Shown here: in pieces, positions 8,103-15,706 of the stretch
Position numbering within the stretch: the stretch's first letter is position 1
Layout of the letters: every line of letters starts with the position of its first letter
Source: Bacteroidota bacterium
GTDB lineage: Bacteria; Bacteroidota; Bacteroidia; Bacteroidales; GCA-2748055
Length of the DNA stretch: 64,000 nt
NCBI GenBank assembly: GCA_024244665.1
Contig: JAAEOI010000150.1
Location: 1 to 64,000 of the forward strand
Direction: 5' to 3'
Notes under the pieces: generated by a model
The model's input: only the letters and a program-made list of their open reading frames with translations
Told to the model about the DNA's origin: nothing
The model's database searches: none
Program-made: the position numbers and the translations under genes

Positions 8103-9248
8103 ATGAAGATACACAGAGTGGGAATTATTATGAACGGTGTGACAGGCAGAATGGGCAAAAACCAGCACCTGATGCGTTCCATTGTTGGGATTATGAAACA
8201 GGGAGGAGTGCCTATATCCGATAGTGAGTGCATCATGCCCGATCCGATCCTTGTGGGAAGGAATGAGGCCAAGCTGAAAGCCCTCAGCGAGTTGTCGGGT
8301 GTGGAGAAATACACCACCGACCTGGAGAGTGTAATCAAAGATCCGGCATACAGTATCTATTTTGATGCCCAGACAACAGGCAGGCGGGCCGAAGCAGTGA
8401 AGCTGGCAGCATCCAACGGGAAGCATGTCTACTGCGAAAAACCCACCGCATCGGACTATGGTACAGCCATCGGCCTCTATGACTTTTGTGAAAAGGCCGG
8501 TGTGAAACACGGGGTTGTGCAGGATAAACTGTGGCTGCCGGGGATGCTTAAGCTGAAGCGGCTCATTCAGAAAGGCTTTTTTGGAGAGATACTGTCGGTT
8601 CGCGGAGAGTTTGGTTACTGGGTATTTGAGGGTGATACGGTTCCGGCACAGAGGCCGTCCTGGAATTACCGCAAGGAGGATGACGGTGGCATCATCATCG
8701 ATATGCTGTGCCACTGGAGGTATGTACTGGATAACATTTTCGGGAAGGTCAAAGCAGTTTCCTGCCTCGGAGCGACTCATATAAAAGAGCGCGTGGATGA
8801 GCAGGGTCAGCCCTACAAATGCACCGCCGATGATGCGGCCTATGCGACATTTGAACTGGAAGGGGGCATAGTGGCTCATTTCAATTCATCCTGGTGTGTC
8901 CGTGTCAGGCGTGACGACCTGCTGACCATACAGGTGGACGGTACCAAAGGTTCTGCAGTGGCAGGGTTGAGGGAGTGCCATACCCAGCATTACGGGAACA
9001 CGCCAAAACCGGTCTGGAACCCGGACATTGATCAGCCCATAAAATTTTTTGATGGCTGGTCAAAGGTACCCGAACAGGAGCTGTTTGAAAATGCATTCAA
9101 AGTTCAATGGGAACTATTCCTGAAGCATGTGGTGAATGATGAACCCTTCCCCTGGGATCTGAAAGAGGGGGCCAAAGGCGTTCAGCTTGCAGAAAGAGGC
9201 CTGGAAAGCTGGGCAAAAAGGGCATGGGTGGAGATACCCGAAATATAG
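8103..9248 (+). CDS. Gfo/Idh/MocA family oxidoreductase (cytoplasmic)
   Basis: 381 residues, no signal peptide. An N-terminal Rossmann domain starts at RVGIIMNGVTGRMGKNQH and reaches the family signature VYCEKPTASDYGTA (Lys of EKP is the usual catalytic residue). The C-terminal alpha/beta domain includes GEFGYWVFEG, GGIIIDMLCHWRYVLDNIFG (catalytic Asp/His region) and AHFNSSWCVRVRRDD. These enzymes oxidise or reduce sugars with NAD(P), often making 3-keto sugars. It follows the isomerase gene by 12 bp and precedes the SDR by 14 bp in one operon. The nucleotide-binding loop is slightly unusual (NGVTGRMG instead of GxGxxG). Substrate not determinable. Confidence 0.88.
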   Translation: MKIHRVGIIMNGVTGRMGKNQHLMRSIVGIMKQGGVPISDSECIMPDPILVGRNEAKLKALSELSGVEKYTTDLESVIKDPAYSIYFDAQTTGRRAEAVKLAASNGKHVYCEKPTASDYGTAIGLYDFCEKAGVKHGVVQDKLWLPGMLKLKRLIQKGFFGEILSVRGEFGYWVFEGDTVPAQRPSWNYRKEDDGGIIIDMLCHWRYVLDNIFGKVKAVSCLGATHIKERVDEQGQPYKCTADDAAYATFELEGGIVAHFNSSWCVRVRRDDLLTIQVDGTKGSAVAGLRECHTQHYGNTPKPVWNPDIDQPIKFFDGWSKVPEQELFENAFKVQWELFLKHVVNDEPFPWDLKEGAKGVQLAERGLESWAKRAWVEIPEI

Positions 9249-9262
9249 AGAAGGCCAAAAGC

Positions 9263-10033
9263 ATGAGACAAACAGCACTTATTACAGGAGGCTCCAGGGG
9301 TATAGGCCTTGGAATAGCCCTTCAACTGGCCGGGAAGGGAATCGACCTGGCCATAAACGGGATCAGGCCCGAAGAGCAGGTGACAGAAACCCTGGATCAG
9401 CTCAGGGCTCTGGGAGTAAAGGCAATCTACTGCCGGGGAGATATAAGCAGACCGGAGGAGCGGACTGCCATCCTGGAGCGGATCAGGGGGGAGTTCGGAC
9501 AGCTGAATTTCCTTGTGAACAATGCCGGGGTTGCCCCAAAGGAGCGGAAAGACATCATGGTAGCCACTGAGGAGAGTTTTGAATATGTAATGCGTACCAA
9601 CCTGCAGGGGCCCTACTTCCTGACCCAGTCAGTGGCTGGTTGGCTTGTGGAACAGAAGGAGGAGGATCCTGCTTTCTTTGGTTCAATCATTAATATCACC
9701 TCCATCTCAGCCACCGTGGCTTCGGTTAACCGCGGAGAGTACTGCATCAGCAAGGCGGGAATGAGCATGATGACCCAGCTGTTTGCAGTTAGGCTGGGTG
9801 CTTCCGGCATACCGGTCTACGAGGTGCGACCGGGTGTTATTGAGACCGATATGACGGCTGGTGTGAAAAAGAAATATGATAAACTTTTCGAGGAGGGGCT
9901 GGCTGTTCAGCCACGGTGGGGACAGCCGTCCGATATTGGAAAAATTGTCCTTGCGCTTGTGAAAGGCCTCTTGCCCTATTCAACCGGGGAGGTGATCATG
10001 GCCGACGGCGGATTAACCATACCCCGACTATAA
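9263..10033 (+). CDS. Short-chain dehydrogenase/reductase (annotated type: 3-ketoacyl-ACP reductase)
   Basis: 256 residues from the ATG at 9263, which begins directly at MRQTALITGGSRGIG. An in-frame ATG at 9224 lies inside the previous gene and would add 13 unrelated residues. Classical SDR: GGSRGIG cofactor loop (9-15), NNAGV (86-90), catalytic Ser near 147-149, Tyr160 and Lys164 (YCISK). In this operon a sugar-acid role, for example reducing the 5-keto-4-deoxyuronate released by GH88, is more likely than fatty acid synthesis; that is inference. The last codons (TIPRL and the stop) coincide with the first unit of a 21-bp minisatellite. Confidence 0.87.
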   Translation: MRQTALITGGSRGIGLGIALQLAGKGIDLAINGIRPEEQVTETLDQLRALGVKAIYCRGDISRPEERTAILERIRGEFGQLNFLVNNAGVAPKERKDIMVATEESFEYVMRTNLQGPYFLTQSVAGWLVEQKEEDPAFFGSIINITSISATVASVNRGEYCISKAGMSMMTQLFAVRLGASGIPVYEVRPGVIETDMTAGVKKKYDKLFEEGLAVQPRWGQPSDIGKIVLALVKGLLPYSTGEVIMADGGLTIPRL

Positions 10034-10201
10034 TCAACCATACCTCAAATATAATTAAGCATACCCGATTATAATTAAGCATACCCGATTATGATTAAGC
10101 ATACCCCGACTATAAGTAAGCATACCCCGACTATAATCAACCATACCCCAAATATAATTAGCCATACCCCAAGTATAATTAAGCATACCCCAACTATAAA
10201 C
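10015..10201. repeat. 20-21 bp minisatellite, 9 units, overlapping the SDR stop codon
   Basis: Units start at 10015, 10036, 10057, 10077, 10097, 10118, 10139, 10160 and 10181. The consensus is aagcataccccgactataat plus one base; two units are 20 bp. The first unit (10015-10035) is the coding end of the SDR gene and contains its TAA; the other eight are non-coding. The array fills nearly the whole gap to the DUF3311 gene, so it lies inside the transcript of the operon. Confidence 0.95.
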
Positions 10202-10211
10202 TATACTCAAC

Positions 10212-10451
10212 ATGACCCATATGATTGAAAGAAAAACCAGGTACTGGAGAATCTGCACCGCACTTGTTATCGTTCTTGCAGTAATAACCTTTACACCGCT
10301 TATCATCCCCAGGGGAGTATATAAACCCATGGTCCTGGGTATACCTTACTCGCTATGGGCCAGCTTTCTCATTACCGCCGCCCTGGTGCTGATTACCTAT
10401 ATCGGATCGAAGGTGCATCCGGGCCAGGATGAAGAGGAGGAGCAGCAATGA
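10212..10451 (+). CDS. DUF3311-like small membrane subunit of symporter
   Basis: 79 residues with two predicted membrane helices (about 13-31 and 43-62), separated by the short loop PRGVYKPMVLGIPYSLWASF that resembles the DUF3311 signature. The tail is acidic and hydrophilic (DEEEEQQ). Small DUF3311 proteins are encoded just before sodium:solute symporters and are thought to be their accessory subunits. The stop overlaps the symporter ATG by four bases, as expected for a stoichiometric pair. A second Met four residues in is an alternative start. Confidence 0.75.
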   Translation: MTHMIERKTRYWRICTALVIVLAVITFTPLIIPRGVYKPMVLGIPYSLWASFLITAALVLITYIGSKVHPGQDEEEEQQ

Positions 10452-11845
10452 CAACCTGGATCTTTATTTTCTTCGGAATTTTTTTCGCACTTCTGGCATT
10501 TGCTTCATGGAAGTCCTACCGTCGCAACCGCTCCGCCGAGGAGTTTATGCTTGCAGGCAAGAGCATCGGCCCCATCCTGGGTTTTCTGACATTTTCGGCA
10601 GCCCTGTTCAGCGCCTTTACTTTCATGGGGATGCCCGATTTCTTCAGAAATCACGGCATCGGGGCATGGACCTTCCTGGCCCTTTCCGACGGAGTAATGG
10701 TCTTCTTCATCCTCTGGTTCGGATACCTTTTAAGAAAGAAGGCCAAAGAACATAACTTCCAGGGGGTGGCCGGACTGATGGTCTCTTCCTATGGGACAAA
10801 ATGGGCCGGTGTGGCCATGTTTATGAGTGCCTTTGTTTTCCTTATTCCCTACGTGGCCATCCAGATCCGGGGGATCTCCATTTTCCTGGAAGCGGCCTTT
10901 CCCGGCGCCCTGCCCTCCTGGGGCTGGGCACTGATCATGGTGATCATGATGCTGGTATATGCCGAAATAGGTGGGTTAAAGGCCATTGTATACAGTGATG
11001 CCATACAGGGACTGATCCTTCTGCTGGTGATATGGCTTATCGGGAGTACATGCATTGCCGCTTTCGGCAATGTGCCCGACCTGTTCAAGGCGGTTGAGGA
11101 GGTGAATGCTGAACTGTTGTCAACGCCGGGACCCAAAGGGCTCTTCTCATGGCAGTTCTTGCTGGGATCCATGATTGCGGTGGTGATGATCCCGGTGACG
11201 CAACCGCAGCTGACCACCCGGCTGGTGGTGATCAAGGACCTGGCATCCATGCGTAAAATGGCTTATGCAGTTGGGATCTTCGCTATCCTGGTGATTGCAC
11301 CCACCATTTTTATCGGGATGTATGGGGCTGTAAAATACCCGGGTGTTCCCACATCGGAATTCCTGTCACAGGCACTGCTGTTTGACCAGGCTGCCCCTGT
11401 AGCTGCACTTGCCATTGTGGGCCTGTTTGCCGCATGCCTCTCCACAACCAATGCCCAGATTTTTGCCCTGGGAAATGAACTGCGTTCCCTGCTGATAGGG
11501 GAGGAGAAGAAAGTGATGCTAATTACCCGCATCTCCCTCTTCTTTTTTGCAGCTGTGGTGATGGTCTTCTCAACCCTGATGAGCGATGATCTGGCCCTGC
11601 TTGCCCGGGTAAGCTTTACCGGTACGGCCATGATGGCACCGGTGGTGCTGATGGCGGTCATCAGCAAGGCAAAACCTGCCAGGGGAATCATCCTGGTCTC
11701 CTTCCTGGCTTTTGTGACCTATCTGTTATCGGTGGCAGGCGTGGTTCCCGGTCAGGTGGGTGCATTGAGGCTTGACCTGGCGCTCTACCTGTTCCTGATC
11801 ATTTCAACCATTTCCATTGCCTGGTGGAAGAGAAAACGTACCTAA
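10448..11845 (+). CDS. Sodium:solute symporter (SSS family)
   Basis: 465 residues with about 13 hydrophobic segments. SSS features include FASWKSYRRNRSAEEFMLAG near the N-terminus (the RS-EEFFLAGR-like motif), FLTFSAALFSAFTFMG, YAEIGGLKAIVYSDAIQG (conserved GG-xAVxxTD-xxQ motif) and FAACLSTTNAQIFALGNE. It is the import step of the GH88 operon and the only transporter there; no SusC/SusD pair is present. The likely substrate is an unsaturated uronic-acid disaccharide or monosaccharide, inferred from context. Its stop overlaps the convergent phosphate transporter gene by four bases, so no terminator separates them. Confidence 0.88.
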   Translation: MTTWIFIFFGIFFALLAFASWKSYRRNRSAEEFMLAGKSIGPILGFLTFSAALFSAFTFMGMPDFFRNHGIGAWTFLALSDGVMVFFILWFGYLLRKKAKEHNFQGVAGLMVSSYGTKWAGVAMFMSAFVFLIPYVAIQIRGISIFLEAAFPGALPSWGWALIMVIMMLVYAEIGGLKAIVYSDAIQGLILLLVIWLIGSTCIAAFGNVPDLFKAVEEVNAELLSTPGPKGLFSWQFLLGSMIAVVMIPVTQPQLTTRLVVIKDLASMRKMAYAVGIFAILVIAPTIFIGMYGAVKYPGVPTSEFLSQALLFDQAAPVAALAIVGLFAACLSTTNAQIFALGNELRSLLIGEEKKVMLITRISLFFFAAVVMVFSTLMSDDLALLARVSFTGTAMMAPVVLMAVISKAKPARGIILVSFLAFVTYLLSVAGVVPGQVGALRLDLALYLFLIISTISIAWWKRKRT

Positions 11846-14106
11846 TCCAACACCGGCTCCTCTTCTAATTCCCCCGGCGAGGAAAAGGATTCAATGAGGT
11901 GGATATCGGCTTTGATCAGTTGAACGACATTCAGCAGCAGTCCCTTTGTCTCCATGAGCATTTCCATGTAGGTGGCACTTTCCTTGGCTCCTTTCCTGGT
12001 TTTTTTGAGGATTTTGATCCGGCTGCGGAAGATATCATTGGCCAGGTGGACCAGTTCATCGCGCCTCTGAACCAGTTCATCCAGTTTTTCAAAGCTGCTG
12101 TTTTTCAGGAGGTCGATGGCGAATTCAAAGAACTTGTGCGTCCGTGCATTGAAATCCTTCATTACAGCAGTCTGGCCCTTATCAAGCGGGTGCTTATTGT
12201 CCAGGTGGTTAAATGCCGGTTGGACAATGTGGGTCAGCGAGTTGCTCATCTCCTTCATATAGGCAACCACATGGGCATAGTGGTGACCACATTCGATTTC
12301 CGTCTCTTTGAACTTTCTCAGTGTTTCGGGGATATTTTCACGGATATGCTTGATCTCACTGCTCAGTTTTTTGGACTGTTTCCTGAGGCTCTTAAGCTCC
12401 TTATGGTTCTCCTTGAAAAGGTTAATATAGGTGTGGTTCAGAATCTTGGATACCCTGATGATGGAATCTTTGACCTCATCGTCACATGAACGGAGAACCT
12501 CATGGGAAGTATCAACGACCTCACTCTTAATAAGTTCCTGTTTCTCTGTCCTTTTCTTGTGGAAGGCATGGGTCCTCAGGAGAATAAAAATGGAGAGTGC
12601 CAGCAGAATCAGGATCACTGGCATTTTTCCGAAAAAGATAAATGAAGCGATCAGGAAGGAAGCGATGAAGGCAATAACAGCTGTAAAGAACCACCCGCCG
12701 ATGACCGTTAATACTCCTGTAATCCGGTAGACTGCACTCTCACGTCCCCATGCGCCGTCGGCCAGGGAGGTGCCCATGGCGACCATAAAGGTTACATAGG
12801 TGGTGGACAGGGGGAGCTTGAAGGAGGTGCCTATGGCGATCAGGATACTTGCCACAACCAGGTTCACCGAGGCGCGGACCAGGTCGAAGGCCAGATTCTC
12901 ATCTTTGTTGTCGCTGGCTCTCTCTTCATCAAACCTGGTGGCCAGGAAGCGGGTAACAGCGGCGGGGGTAATCTTCACAATGCCGTTGCTGAAGTCGACC
13001 GTGCGTCTGACCATCAACCTGGCCAGTGAAGACGAATCGAAGCGTTCCGATCCTTCACCCTGTCGGCTCAGATCGATGGTTGTGGCAGTAACAGATCTTG
13101 ATTTCTTTGAAAACCGCAGTGTGAACACCATGATAAGCCCGGCCGCTATCAGGAAGTAGAGGGGCGTTTTCACTGACTCCTGGAGTGCGCTCATAAGGAA
13201 TCCACCGGGATCGGGTGCCCCGGCTGCCATAAACGCCTTAAAAGATTCATATCCGGCAAGGGGTACCCCTATGAAGTTCACCAGGTCGTTCCCTGCAAAG
13301 GCCATGGCGAGGGCAAATGTGCCCGCAAGGACTGTTATTTTCAGGATGTTGACCCGGGTGAACAAAACCAGGATCTGGAACAGGATGCTCCACCCGGCAA
13401 AGCTGATCAGGAGGATTCGTGTGGTATGGGTATTGATAAAGGTCAGCATCTCAGGAGAGATCAGGGTGGATCCTTTGGCTCCCTTGATCAGGAGGAAATA
13501 GAGAATGGTCGTGATGGCAAATCCTCCCCAGAGCCCGGTCCAGTATTTCGATGTCCCCTTCACATTGAAGGAAAAGGCCAGCCGCACGATCCACTGGATT
13601 ATCAGTCCCGCGTTAAATGCAATGACCACAGAGAGAAATATCCCCACGACGATCATCACCGAACTCTCAATATTGATGTAAGTACCGATGGTGTCGAGCG
13701 ACATATCGGTACTGGTAATTTTATAAATGGAGACAGCAACTGCAGCCCCAAGAATGCTAAAAACTATGGAAACGGTGGTGGAGGTGGGCAGCCCTATTGT
13801 ATTAAAAAAGTCAAGAAGCAGGATATTGGTCAGCATCACAGCCAGAAAAATGACCATAATCTCGGCAAAGGCAAAATACTCCGGATGGAAGATCCCTTTT
13901 CTGGCTACCTCCATCATTCCGTTTGAGAAGACGGCCCCTACCAGCACCCCCACACCTGCAATGATGAGGATCACTTTGAAGGGTGCAGCCTTTGATCCAA
14001 TAGCGGAATTCAGAAAATTTACAGCATCATTACTGACACCGATAATAAGAATTGAGACGGCCAAAAGGAAAAGAACTCCAACGATTAGAATGTAATATGC
14101 CTCCAT
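11842..14106 (-). CDS. PiT-family inorganic phosphate transporter with PhoU-like tail
   Basis: 754 residues. The N-terminal half has the PHO4/PiT signature twice: VSNDAVNFLNSAIGSKAAPF near residue 25 and GNDLVNFIGVPLAGYESF near 270. TTVSIVFSILGAAV and PLSTTYVTFMVAMGTSLADG are the conserved substrate-site repeats. Ten to twelve membrane helices end near residue 520. The last 220 residues are hydrophilic and helical (KILNHTYINLFKENHKELK onward), resembling the PhoU/DUF47 domain fused to PiT in many Bacteroidota. It imports phosphate with a cation. It is a single gene, convergent with the symporter gene; upstream lies a 430-bp AT-rich region that should hold its promoter. Confidence 0.9.
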   Translation of the reverse strand: MEAYYILIVGVLFLLAVSILIIGVSNDAVNFLNSAIGSKAAPFKVILIIAGVGVLVGAVFSNGMMEVARKGIFHPEYFAFAEIMVIFLAVMLTNILLLDFFNTIGLPTSTTVSIVFSILGAAVAVSIYKITSTDMSLDTIGTYINIESSVMIVVGIFLSVVIAFNAGLIIQWIVRLAFSFNVKGTSKYWTGLWGGFAITTILYFLLIKGAKGSTLISPEMLTFINTHTTRILLISFAGWSILFQILVLFTRVNILKITVLAGTFALAMAFAGNDLVNFIGVPLAGYESFKAFMAAGAPDPGGFLMSALQESVKTPLYFLIAAGLIMVFTLRFSKKSRSVTATTIDLSRQGEGSERFDSSSLARLMVRRTVDFSNGIVKITPAAVTRFLATRFDEERASDNKDENLAFDLVRASVNLVVASILIAIGTSFKLPLSTTYVTFMVAMGTSLADGAWGRESAVYRITGVLTVIGGWFFTAVIAFIASFLIASFIFFGKMPVILILLALSIFILLRTHAFHKKRTEKQELIKSEVVDTSHEVLRSCDDEVKDSIIRVSKILNHTYINLFKENHKELKSLRKQSKKLSSEIKHIRENIPETLRKFKETEIECGHHYAHVVAYMKEMSNSLTHIVQPAFNHLDNKHPLDKGQTAVMKDFNARTHKFFEFAIDLLKNSSFEKLDELVQRRDELVHLANDIFRSRIKILKKTRKGAKESATYMEMLMETKGLLLNVVQLIKADIHLIESFSSPGELEEEPVLD

Positions 14107-14538
14107 GAAAAGTAAATGTTGCCTGAATCTCCAGGTTTGTATATAAAAACTGAACGCAATAATAATAGAATGTTAAGTTAATTAAATAGAATATTCTCCA
14201 GCATTGAATTATTTCTATTTTTTTGAGCGTGGATCAGAATTCATCACGAATATTGCCTGTAATAGTACCGGGCCTTTACATGATCATCGCTTTTCTTTAC
14301 ATTGTTATTGTGGTCAGGCCGGTTCTGCGTTTTTACCATGTGCAGCCTCCTTTTCTCCTGAGTCACGGAATGACCGCAGTGATTAAGATTAATCTATCCA
14401 TAATTACCAAACTACCTCTTTAGCTGTACATACGAAGGTTTTTATCAGCCATTGTATTTAACAATTGCTATTTTTAGGCATAAAAATGAGTGTTATTCCC
14501 ACCGGAGGTGGACAGGAGACACGCAAAATTGTAAAAGA
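14107..14538. other. AT-rich intergenic region with one weak small ORF
   Basis: 432 bp between divergent genes (PiT and aldo/keto reductase). It should hold both promoters, but no clear -7/-33 pair was identified. One short frame (14223-14423, TTG or GTG start, 66 codons) encodes a hydrophobic stretch (GLYMIIAFLYIVIVVRPVL). It could be a small membrane protein or a decayed gene; no family recognised. No repeat or hairpin of note was seen. Confidence 0.4.
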
Positions 14539-15687
14539 ATGATTTACAGAGAATTTGGGAATACAGGATTGCAGGTATCAGCCCTGGGGTTTGGATGCAT
14601 GAGGTTCCCGTTGATCGGGAAAGACAATACAATGATCGATGAGGAGCAGGCTACTGAGATGATCCGCCTTGCCATCGAAAAGGGGGTGAACTATTTTGAC
14701 ACCGCATACCCTTACCACGCTGAGAACTTCTCCAAACCAGGTAAAAGTGAAACCTTCCTGGCAAAAGCACTTCAAAACGGGTACAGGGAAAAAGTATACC
14801 TGGCCACCAAGCTTCCCTGCTGGCTCGTTGAGTCCAGAGAAGATATGGACCGTATCCTGGATGAACAGTTGGAGAGGCTGGATACGGAATACATTGATTT
14901 CTACCTTCTTCATGCCCTGAACCGAAGCTCCTGGGCCAAAATGATAAAAAACGGGGTTCTTGATTTCCTGGGCAATGCACTCAGCAATGGAAAGATCCGC
15001 TACGCCGGCTTCTCCTTTCACGACGAAGTTGATCTTTTTAAGGAGATTGTGGATGCGTACAATTGGAGCTTCTGTCAGATCATGTACAACTATTTTGATG
15101 AGGACTTCCAGGCAGGAAGGGAGGGCCTCACCTATGCATCCCGAAGGGGCCTGGCCATCCTGGCCATGGAACCGCTCAGGGGTGGAGCCCTGGTAAACGG
15201 GCTTCCCGGCGAAGCCCGGAAGGTGCTTCATGAAACTGACCCGGGGAAAAGTGCAGTGGAGTGGGCTTTTCAATGGCTGTGGAGTCAGCCGGAGGTAACA
15301 GTGGTCCTCAGCGGCATGTCCTCCCTGGACCAGTTGAAGGAGAACCTGGATCTGGCAAAGAGGGCATCAGGAGCCTCCTGGACTGAAAGGGAGAGCGAAG
15401 CCATTCTGCAGGTTAAACGGGTGATAAGTAACCTGCAGCGTGTGAACTGTACCGACTGCGGATACTGCATTCCATGTCCTGAAGGTGTCAATATTCCCAG
15501 GAACTTCTCCCTGATTAATGACCACCATATGCTGAATGATCCGGCAGCAAGGAACAGGTATTACGCACTGCTCGGTGAGAAGGAGAGGGCAGCCAGCTGT
15601 GTTGAGTGCGGAGAGTGCCTGGAGAAATGTCCGCAGCAGATTGCCATCCCCGATGAGCTGCAGCATGTGGCGGAGCTTTTCGGATAA
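14539..15687 (+). CDS. Aldo/keto reductase with C-terminal 4Fe-4S domain
   Basis: 382 residues from the ATG at 14539 (MIYREFGNTGLQVSALGFG); the frame is open further upstream but without similarity. The AKR barrel holds NYFDTAYPYH (catalytic Asp/Tyr), LATKLPCW (Lys), DFYLLHAL (His) and RYAGFSFHD. The tail has two Cys clusters, CTDCGYCIPCPEGVNIP and CVECGECLEKCPQQIAIP, expected to bind two 4Fe-4S clusters as in the predicted iron-sulfur AKR group (COG1453). Such enzymes occur in anaerobes and facultative anaerobes. The substrate is unknown. It stands alone and is convergent with GH95, 19 bp apart. Confidence 0.9.
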   Translation: MIYREFGNTGLQVSALGFGCMRFPLIGKDNTMIDEEQATEMIRLAIEKGVNYFDTAYPYHAENFSKPGKSETFLAKALQNGYREKVYLATKLPCWLVESREDMDRILDEQLERLDTEYIDFYLLHALNRSSWAKMIKNGVLDFLGNALSNGKIRYAGFSFHDEVDLFKEIVDAYNWSFCQIMYNYFDEDFQAGREGLTYASRRGLAILAMEPLRGGALVNGLPGEARKVLHETDPGKSAVEWAFQWLWSQPEVTVVLSGMSSLDQLKENLDLAKRASGASWTERESEAILQVKRVISNLQRVNCTDCGYCIPCPEGVNIPRNFSLINDHHMLNDPAARNRYYALLGEKERAASCVECGECLEKCPQQIAIPDELQHVAELFG

Positions 15688-15706
15688 TGATGTGCAGATC
15701 CGGCGG

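Noticed and set aside
7989..8879. 296-codon minus-strand ORF opposite the Gfo/Idh/MocA gene
   Set aside because: Fully antisense to a well-supported gene, no family similarity, composition of a shadow frame.
10055..10330. Minus-strand ORF in the 21-bp array
   Set aside because: Repeat-derived low-complexity product that also overlaps the DUF3311 gene on the other strand.
14223..14423. 66-codon hydrophobic ORF as a gene
   Set aside because: TTG or GTG start only, no family and no clear ribosome site; kept only as a note in the intergenic entry.
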